The notes under the pieces: model-generated
The model's database searches: none
What the model saw: the letters and a program-made list of their open reading frames with translations, nothing else
What the model was told of the DNA's origin: nothing
Origin: Verrucomicrobiia bacterium
GTDB taxonomy: Bacteria; Verrucomicrobiota; Verrucomicrobiia; Verrucomicrobiales; Akkermansiaceae
Assembly: GCA_947460915.1 (NCBI GenBank)
Contig: CANHKJ010000026.1
Location: 1-19,673, forward strand
Reading direction: 5' to 3'
DNA length: 19,673 nucleotides
Part shown: positions 14,476 to 19,673 of the stretch, in pieces
Position numbering within the stretch: the stretch's first letter is position 1
Layout of the letters: every line of letters begins with the position of its first letter
Program-made: the position numbers and the translations under genes

Positions 14476-15687
14476 TTAACGCAGCATTCTCACAGCGCGG
14501 CGTGTTGCTTCGCCAAATGCCCTTACCTCATCCAGTGTGTTGTAGAGTGCAAACGAGGCCCGGGTCGTGCCTGAAATCCCGAAACGCGCCATTAGCGGTT
14601 GGCAGCAGTGATGTCCTGTGCGCACAGCGACACCCATTTGATCGAGAAAGGTGCCTAGGTCATAGGCATGTACATTTTCTACAGCAAATGACAATGCGCC
14701 ACAGCGATCGGGCGGACCGAAAAGGCGGATGCCATCGATTGTCAGAAGCTCTTGTTCAGCAGCGCGGATCAGTGATGTCTCATGCTCTTGGATGACAGCT
14801 TTACCGATTTCATCTACATAGTCGAGAGCTGCTGCGAGCGCGATGGCTCCTTCGATGTTCGGTGTGCCTGCTTCGTATTTGAACGGTATGTCATTGTAGG
14901 TCGTGTGCTCAAAGCTGACCTCTTTGATCATCTCGCCACCACCACGATAAGGTGGGAGTTTTTCTAACACATCACGTCGGCCCCAAAGCACGCCAATACC
15001 GGTGGGTGCATACACTTTGTGTCCTGAAAAGACTAGCAGATCGCAGCCGAGATTACTGACATCGATGTCGAGATGCGGTACTGCTTGGGCGGCATCGATC
15101 AACACGGTGCAATCGAATTTTTTTGCCGCTGCGATCATTTCTTTCACGGGATGCACCGTGCCGAAGGCATTGGAGATCCAGCCCATGGCGAGCACCTTGG
15201 TGCGCTCGTTGAGCAGCGCGTGAAATGCTTGCTGGTCGAGCACGCCAGTTTCATCACAGGGAATCACGCGCAAGATTGCTCCACTGCGCTCGCAGGCCAT
15301 TTGCCATGGCACGATGTTCGAGTGGTGCTCCAGTGTAGTGATCAAAATTTCATCACCAGCTTGCAAGGTGGCGCCAAGAGTGAATGCCGCGAGATTGATC
15401 GAATCTGTAGCTCCGGAGGTGAAGATGATTTCCGCGGCATCGCGGCAACCGATGTGCCGTGCTACGGTCTGACGCGCGTGCTCATGGCGCTCTGTCGCCG
15501 CACGGGCGAGCTTGTGCGCTCCACGATGAATGTTGGCATTAATCGTCTCGTAGTATTGGCGTGATGCATCAAGCACGGCCAAGGGTTTTTGCGTGGTAGC
15601 AGCGTTGTCGAGATAGATCAAAGCACTCCCGTTGACTTGCTGGTGCAAGATCGGAAAATGCTCGCGCAGTGGATGAAATGAGCTCAC
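14476..15687 (-). CDS. sufS: SufS-type cysteine desulfurase
   Basis: PLP enzyme that takes sulfur from cysteine as a persulfide for Fe-S cluster assembly. With the GTG start chosen here it has 403 residues (E. coli SufS 406) and the N-terminus aligns with that protein (REHFPILHQQVNGSALIYLD). Key residues: His121 (LEHHSNIVPWQ), Asp198 and Gln201 (LIDAAQAVPHL), the PLP lysine Lys224 (SGHKVYAPTGIG), the catalytic cysteine Cys361 (RTGHHCCQPL) and Arg376 (TRASFALYNT). The cysteine is followed by a second Cys where relatives usually have Ala. The reading frame stays open for 88 more codons upstream, but that stretch crosses the divergent CBS gene and is not SufS-like. No sufB, sufC, sufD or sufU gene is adjacent, so this is a stand-alone copy within the window. 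Confidence 0.93.
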   Translation of the reverse strand: MSSFHPLREHFPILHQQVNGSALIYLDNAATTQKPLAVLDASRQYYETINANIHRGAHKLARAATERHEHARQTVARHIGCRDAAEIIFTSGATDSINLAAFTLGATLQAGDEILITTLEHHSNIVPWQMACERSGAILRVIPCDETGVLDQQAFHALLNERTKVLAMGWISNAFGTVHPVKEMIAAAKKFDCTVLIDAAQAVPHLDIDVSNLGCDLLVFSGHKVYAPTGIGVLWGRRDVLEKLPPYRGGGEMIKEVSFEHTTYNDIPFKYEAGTPNIEGAIALAAALDYVDEIGKAVIQEHETSLIRAAEQELLTIDGIRLFGPPDRCGALSFAVENVHAYDLGTFLDQMGVAVRTGHHCCQPLMARFGISGTTRASFALYNTLDEVRAFGEATRRAVRMLR

Positions 15688-15837
15688 GCACGGAGCATGC
15701 CACGTTTTTTCAGCTTTTCCACTCTGTTTCTTGGCAAGATGATTTTTGGTCGGATGAATCAGATTGCTAAAAGATGCGCGATATCGAGCAAGCCAAGCAG
15801 AGCATGCGCTGAGTCGCGATGCTATCTTGTTATCGTT

Positions 15838-16257
15838 ATGAGAAAGAACGAACCTATTCGCAAATTGATGTCCAGAGAACTTGTCACCATTCATCACGGT
15901 GAAACCGTCTCGCAAGCCCGCAAAACGATGGTGGAAACAGGTGTGCATCACCTTCCTGTTGTCAGTGGTGATGAACTACTCGGCATCATTTCCTGGAGTG
16001 ACCTATTGCGCGTCAGCTTTGGCGATGCCTTTGGTGCAGACGACCGCGCGGTCGATGCCACTTTGGATCATACCTTTACCCTGGAGCAAGTGATGTCGGG
16101 CGATCCAATCACTGTCGTGCCGCAAACCACCGTTCACGCGGCCGCAGAAATTCTCTGCAAAGGGCAATTCCATTGCTTACCAGTCGTTGAGGACGGCAAG
16201 CTGGTTGGCATGGTAACCACAAGTGACTTGCTGCGCTATCTTGCGGAGCTGTATTGA
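15838..16257 (+). CDS. Protein with two CBS domains
   Basis: Small cytoplasmic protein of 139 residues consisting of a CBS-domain pair (Bateman module), which usually binds adenine nucleotides or S-adenosylmethionine and acts as a sensor. CBS1 is about 5-62 (MSRELVTIHHGETVSQARK, then HHLPVVSGDELLGIISWSDL, 37-56) and CBS2 about 85-138 (VMSGDPITVVPQTTVHAAAE, then HCLPVVEDGKLVGMVTTSDL, 112-131). Each has the typical LPVV-D-x-LxGxx-SDLL ending. No extra effector domain is present, so it may regulate a partner protein. The start at the ATG of MRKNEPIRKLM is chosen because the open frame upstream (47 codons) has no family similarity and overlaps the divergent promoter region of sufS. Confidence 0.9.
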   Translation: MRKNEPIRKLMSRELVTIHHGETVSQARKTMVETGVHHLPVVSGDELLGIISWSDLLRVSFGDAFGADDRAVDATLDHTFTLEQVMSGDPITVVPQTTVHAAAEILCKGQFHCLPVVEDGKLVGMVTTSDLLRYLAELY

Positions 16258-16321
16258 TTTTCTTATGGCGCTTTGTGGCGATTATTGAAATTCCTGCCTA
16301 GCTGGGCGCGTAGGGGATTTC

Positions 16322-17062
16322 ATGATCGCCGCATTTTCCCGCTCATTTTTCATTTCTTTGCTCGCCTTGGCTTCAATTGTCTCGGCTCAGGATGCCACGA
16401 AACCCTCCGCCTTACCGCAGTGGGTTTCTTTGTTCAATGGTCGCGACCTCAGTGGTTGGGTCAACGTGAACACAGCTCCCGATACTTTCTCCGTCAAAGA
16501 CGGAATTCTGGTCTGCACGGGTAAACCGATCGGCGTGATGCGCTCGGAGAAGCAGTATGAAAATTTTATCCTGCACATCGAGTGGATGCACAAGGAAGCT
16601 GGAGGCAACTCAGGTGTGTTTGTTTGGAGCGATCCATTTCCCGCACCCGGAAGTCCATTGCCGAAGGGCGTAGAAGTGCAGATGTTAGAGTTGGATTGGC
16701 CGAATCAACATCGTGACAAAGATGGCAATCCGGCACCGATTGCCTATGTGCACGGCGAGGTCTGGGGTACTCTGGGCATGACCACCAAGCCTGATAATGC
16801 TCGTGGAGAGCGCAGCATGTCGTTAGAGAATCGCTGCTTGCCGCGCAATCAATGGAACACCTACCTCGTCACGTGCATCGACGGCGTGATCAAACTTTCG
16901 GTGAATGGAAAGGTCGTCAATGGAGTGAGTCAGGCGACGCAGCGCAAAGGATATCTCAACCTTGAAGCCGAGGGTGCAGAGATTCACTTCCGCAACATCC
17001 AGATCATGGAGCTCCCTCCAGGGCTCGTTACCCCCGAACAAACCGCCCCATTGGCGAAGTGA
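16322..17062 (+). CDS. Secreted DUF1080 (3-keto-disaccharide hydrolase-like) protein
   Basis: Predicted periplasmic or exported protein of the DUF1080 family, whose characterised members hydrolyse 3-keto-glycosides and which is greatly expanded in Planctomycetes and Verrucomicrobia. The 246-residue protein has a signal peptide (FFISLLALASIVSA, cleavage likely after Ala22) and one concanavalin-like beta-sandwich domain with the hallmarks SLFNGRDLSGW (36-46), ENFILHIEWMH (80-90), GGNSGVFVW (94-102), GVEVQMLE (116-123), RNQWNTYLV (175-183) and GYLNLEAEGAEIHFRNIQIM (210-229). It is one of few genes here with a plausible Shine-Dalgarno sequence (AGGGGA at 16312-16317, four bases from the ATG). Substrate not evident. 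It follows the CBS gene by 64 bases. Confidence 0.92.
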   Translation: MIAAFSRSFFISLLALASIVSAQDATKPSALPQWVSLFNGRDLSGWVNVNTAPDTFSVKDGILVCTGKPIGVMRSEKQYENFILHIEWMHKEAGGNSGVFVWSDPFPAPGSPLPKGVEVQMLELDWPNQHRDKDGNPAPIAYVHGEVWGTLGMTTKPDNARGERSMSLENRCLPRNQWNTYLVTCIDGVIKLSVNGKVVNGVSQATQRKGYLNLEAEGAEIHFRNIQIMELPPGLVTPEQTAPLAK

Positions 17063-17090
17063 TTTTTTCGATGAAATTACGATACATTAT

Positions 17091-17117
17091 TTGATTGATT
17101 GTTTTTCAATAAATCAA
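17091..17117. repeat. AT-rich imperfect hairpin
   Basis: TTGATTGATTG pairs with CAATAAATCAA (one mismatch in 11) around a TTTTT loop. It lies between the DUF1080 gene and the hipA-like promoter. No T-run follows on either strand, so it is a poor terminator; it may be a regulator site or simply AT-rich sequence. Confidence 0.3.
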
Positions 17118-17147
17118 AATAACTATTGAATTCGTTGTTTTTTTGAT

Positions 17148-17177
17148 AATTGACAGCGTCAATTTATGATGCATAAT
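17148..17177 (+). promoter_or_regulatory. Promoter of the hipA-like gene with an overlapping operator-like inverted repeat
   Basis: TTGACA (17150-17155, perfect -35) and CATAAT (17172-17177, 5 of 6 to the -10) are 16 bases apart. A perfect 7-base inverted repeat, AATTGAC-AGC-GTCAATT (17148-17164), covers the -35 box, an arrangement typical of repressor operators. Transcription would start near 17184, a few bases before the ATG at 17189. Confidence 0.65.
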
Positions 17178-17188
17178 TCGTGCGGATT

Positions 17189-18577
17189 ATGGCTAGAACG
17201 ACTACCTTGTATCGCGACATTCGTGCGCAATTGCTGCGCGCACGCGATCCTGTGTCGGCTACCGAGCTTGCATCACTGCTACGAGTGAATCGCACCACCA
17301 TCGTCCGCGCTTTGCCTGAATTGGGCGATGAGTTGTTGACGATGGGAGCTACGCGAAGCACGCGATATTTATTGCGTCGGGCTGTCCGCAACGTTGGCAA
17401 TCGTTGGCCGATTTATCGGATAGATGAAACGGGTCAAGCCAGTCAGTGGGCAGAATTGGAAGCAGTGCATGAGCGTGGATGGCGCATCAACTGGGCGGCG
17501 GAAGAGCCAGCGTGGGCGCATTTTTTTCAGGAGAATAATGGCTTGTGGAGCGGCTTTCCGTTTTTTCTCGCCGAGGCACGACCGCAAGGATTTTTGGGCC
17601 GGCTCATCGCTGCGCGGATCGCTCGGATGCTGGCCTTGCCCGAGGATTTGCGGCACTGGCGTGACGAGGATGTGTTAGTCTATTTGGACATGGCAGGCGA
17701 TGATTTGCCGGGAAATTTGGTGGTGGGCGAGTCAACATTGCGCCATGCCTTGGCGGGCGCAGCGGAATTATCACCTGAGCGTGTGATCCGTGAGGAGGAT
17801 CGGTATTTGCGTTATCCTCAATCGGCCATGGAGATTGCGATGAATGCGCCAGGATCATCGGCAGGCGGGGAGCAGCCGAAATTTCTCGCGCATGTGCAGC
17901 ACTGCGATGGTGGTTTGCATGCGGTGTTGGTAAAATTCAGTGCGCCGATCGAGCAGGATACGGGGCGGCGTTGGGCCGATTTGTTAGCCTGTGAATTTCA
18001 TGCGCACGAGGTTCTCGCGCAAACTGGACTGGCAACAGGTGGCGCTCGGTTGCTTGATGCGGGCGGTCGCCGATTTTTGGAAGTGCCACGTTTTGACCGT
18101 CATGGAGCTAGTGGACGCAGTGGTGTAGTTTCGTTAGAATCGCTGACTACGGCACTTGATGGATTGCCGCGCGATTGGAATGACGGCGCAGAAATGCTGT
18201 GGCGTAGAGGGTTGATCAACGATGAATCGCGTTCGACGATTCGTGCGCTTCATGCCTTCGGTGAACTTATCGGCAACAGCGATATGCACGCGGGGAATCT
18301 CGCGGTTTTTCTCGATGACGCCATGCCTTTGTGCGTGACGCCATCATACGATATGTTGCCCATGTTGTGGGCTCCTGGCAGTCAGGGTGAAATCCTCAAT
18401 CGACCTTTCACGCCCGCGCCACCTCTGCCAGGCTACCGCGATGAATGGCGTCAAGCGTCAGAGTGGGCCGATGCTTTTTGGCTGCGGGTGATGGACGATC
18501 CGCGGATCACTGTGGATTTCCGAGCACAAGCAGAAATGGCACGCGGAGTCGTTCAGCGCTTGCGGGCTAGGATTTGA
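17189..18577 (+). CDS. HipA-like kinase with N-terminal winged helix (YjjJ/HipH family)
   Basis: Resembles E. coli YjjJ (HipH), a HipA-family toxin-like protein carrying its own DNA-binding domain. In the 462-residue protein, residues about 8-62 form a helix-turn-helix (SATELASLLRVNRTTIVRAL, 23-42). The HipA-like kinase part has a glycine-rich loop SSAGGEQPKFLA (223-234), the conserved ARG-type segment FLEVPRFDR (296-304), the catalytic loop LIGNSDMHAGNLAVF (360-374; Asp365 and Asn370 as in HipA GNNDMHAKN) and the metal-binding SYDML (386-390; Asp388). HipA phosphorylates glutamyl-tRNA synthetase; the target of YjjJ-type proteins is not settled. No hipB-like antitoxin gene is adjacent. An in-frame GTG three codons upstream would lie before the predicted transcription start, so the ATG is preferred. 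GCG/TTG-rich codon use matches hrpB. Convergent with the next gene, 25 bases apart. Confidence 0.88.
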   Translation: MARTTTLYRDIRAQLLRARDPVSATELASLLRVNRTTIVRALPELGDELLTMGATRSTRYLLRRAVRNVGNRWPIYRIDETGQASQWAELEAVHERGWRINWAAEEPAWAHFFQENNGLWSGFPFFLAEARPQGFLGRLIAARIARMLALPEDLRHWRDEDVLVYLDMAGDDLPGNLVVGESTLRHALAGAAELSPERVIREEDRYLRYPQSAMEIAMNAPGSSAGGEQPKFLAHVQHCDGGLHAVLVKFSAPIEQDTGRRWADLLACEFHAHEVLAQTGLATGGARLLDAGGRRFLEVPRFDRHGASGRSGVVSLESLTTALDGLPRDWNDGAEMLWRRGLINDESRSTIRALHAFGELIGNSDMHAGNLAVFLDDAMPLCVTPSYDMLPMLWAPGSQGEILNRPFTPAPPLPGYRDEWRQASEWADAFWLRVMDDPRITVDFRAQAEMARGVVQRLRARI

Positions 18578-18602
18578 TGCGCCAGCTATTTCAAAGGTGA
18601 AG

Positions 18603-19673
18603 CTACTTCTTCTTCGCCGCTTTTTTCGCGAGGGGCGCGATTTCTGAAAACGATTCGACGAATTGCTCGGCTCGTTGTTTTACGGCATCGCGTGCCACCA
18701 CGCCTCCGAAGCCGATGAAGAGATCGACTTCGCTCGCGGCTTCGAGATCGGAAATGCCATCGCCCACCATGATGGTGGTTTTGGGCAGCATGGCTTGTTT
18801 CCACTCGCGGATGATTTCGGGTTTGCCGCCATTGCGCGTGGTCGGAAAATCCGCACCGTAGCCGGTGTAGTTGCCGAGTTCATCGTGATGCAGCGGCACG
18901 GCTTCGATGAAGGAAATACCTAACAGTTTTGCTAAAGGCTCGATCAAGGGAGCAAAGCCGCCACTAATGATGACAATCGTCCAGTCCTCATCGCGCAGGG
19001 CTTGCAGCGTTTCGCGCACTCCGGGAACGATGGTGTCGATGTAGCGTTGGGCCACTGCATCGCAGGTGGCTTTGTCGGGCCGCAGGATGTCCATGCGGCG
19101 CGGGAAAACTTCGTGCAAGGGCACGGTGCCATTCATGCCGGCATTGGTGAGATCGACGATTTGTTGGAAAATTTCCGCGCCACGTTCGCGGGCGAGTTCA
19201 TCGATTCCCTCGATGCTTGATAGGGTAGAATCACAATCAAAAAACGCGATCTTGCCACGCTTGCGGGTGGGTGCCTCGATGAATACTTCGGTGTCGAGTG
19301 GCGTGAGGTCAAAGAGTTCGATCACATCGATGTTAGACAAACGAATGCAGCCATGGCTCGCGGGGATGCCGATGAGTTCTTCATGGTTGGTACCGTGAAT
19401 ATAGATGCAACGCTCTAAGGTATTCTTGTTTTGCGCATCCATACCATTGAGACGGAGGATGCGTGACGTGACCAAATCGCACTCTATCGAATCACCTGGT
19501 GCCCACAGTCCGACGGGTTCGCGCTTTTGAAAAATCGTGCCGAGAGCTTGCTCGTAGCCGATTTTTTCGCAGATGCGAAATTGCCCCGTGGGTGTGCGAT
19601 AGCTGCCATTCTTGAATCCCACACCTTTTTCTCCAGAGGAAATGGGATACTCGCGAATCACCTCATCGCCATC
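18603..19673 (-). CDS. L,D-transpeptidase (YkuD) fused to phosphoserine-phosphatase-like HAD domain, 5' end cut by window
   Basis: Two-domain protein; the coding frame is still open at the window edge, so the N-terminus is missing. Residues are counted from the GTG at base 19661, which is probably internal because DGDEVIREYPISSG is a typical mid-domain YkuD strand. Residues 1-130 are an L,D-transpeptidase catalytic domain: GSYRTPTGQFRI (19-30), IHGTN (88-92, His89) and SHGCIRLSN with nucleophile Cys105. Such enzymes make 3-3 peptidoglycan cross-links or attach proteins to the wall. Residues 136-345 are a HAD phosphatase close to SerB: DCDST (142-146; Asp142, Asp144), IEGIDELA (150-157), FPRRMDIL (186-193), IISGGF (231-236), Lys280 and GDGISDLEAA (300-309). 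The tail is lysine rich (KKAAKKK). The two activities belong in different compartments, which makes the fusion odd. Both active sites look intact. Confidence 0.9.
   Translation of the reverse strand, partial: DGDEVIREYPISSGEKGVGFKNGSYRTPTGQFRICEKIGYEQALGTIFQKREPVGLWAPGDSIECDLVTSRILRLNGMDAQNKNTLERCIYIHGTNHEELIGIPASHGCIRLSNIDVIELFDLTPLDTEVFIEAPTRKRGKIAFFDCDSTLSSIEGIDELARERGAEIFQQIVDLTNAGMNGTVPLHEVFPRRMDILRPDKATCDAVAQRYIDTIVPGVRETLQALRDEDWTIVIISGGFAPLIEPLAKLLGISFIEAVPLHHDELGNYTGYGADFPTTRNGGKPEIIREWKQAMLPKTTIMVGDGISDLEAASEVDLFIGFGGVVARDAVKQRAEQFVESFSEIAPLAKKAAKKK

Noticed and set aside
14379..14795. Open frame of 138 codons on the + strand over the gap and the sufS 3' end
   Set aside because: Most of it is antisense to conserved sufS sequence and the translation has no domain features.
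15697..15837. N-terminal extension of the CBS protein by 47 codons
   Set aside because: The extra residues do not resemble the CBS family and lie in the divergent promoter region.
15688..15951. N-terminal extension of the sufS frame by 88 codons
   Set aside because: It crosses the divergent intergenic region and the CBS gene start, and the shorter form matches the length and N-terminus of known SufS.
19661..19673. GTG at 19661 as the true start of the transpeptidase fusion
   Set aside because: The codons upstream (Asp-Gly-Asp-Glu) remain in frame and complete a typical YkuD strand, so the gene very likely continues beyond the window.
1..19673. CRISPR arrays, tRNA or rRNA genes, insertion sequences, prophage
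   Set aside because: No regularly spaced repeats, no clover-leaf or rRNA-like sequence, and no transposase or integrase motifs were seen on either strand.

Overview
The window looks like a chromosomal segment of a Gram-negative bacterium of the Verrucomicrobiota (PVC group). This is inferred from gene content: a KDO-8-phosphate synthase and Lpt genes (so an LPS outer membrane), a DUF1844 protein, a secreted DUF1080 (3-keto-disaccharide hydrolase-like) protein, a secreted subtilase ending in a C-terminal module typical of Verrucomicrobia/Planctomycetes, several small lipoproteins, and almost no Shine-Dalgarno sequences. No rRNA, tRNA, CRISPR array, insertion sequence or phage gene was seen.

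Layout. (1) 78-7368, all on the + strand and tightly packed: pyrD, a glycine-zipper lipoprotein, a DUF1844 protein, kdsA, an LptC-like lipoprotein joined in frame to an LptA-like protein, lptB, and the helicase hrpB. The kdsA-lptC/lptA-lptB block is an LPS synthesis and export cluster; the junctions overlap (TAATG, and ATG inside the kdsA stop). (2) 7600-10284: a large secreted kexin/furin-like protease with a P domain. (3) 10285-12015 on the - strand: a complete MsbA-type ABC exporter whose stop codon abuts the protease stop. (4) 12165-13942: two tandem paralogues, each with a membrane anchor, a coiled coil and a small C-terminal beta domain, closed by a strong intrinsic terminator; a 60-residue lipoprotein follows. 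(5) A SufS-type cysteine desulfurase (-) divergent from a two-CBS-domain protein (+), then the DUF1080 protein. (6) A YjjJ/HipH-like protein (winged helix plus HipA-like kinase) behind an AT-rich promoter with an inverted repeat over the -35 box. It converges on a gene entering from the right edge that fuses an L,D-transpeptidase domain to a phosphoserine-phosphatase-like HAD domain.

Most unusual items: the L,D-transpeptidase/HAD fusion, the LptC-LptA single reading frame with a second signal peptide inside it, the uncharacterised coiled-coil tandem pair, and the protease with a furin-like dibasic maturation site. Functions are inferred from motifs read by eye; no database search was run.
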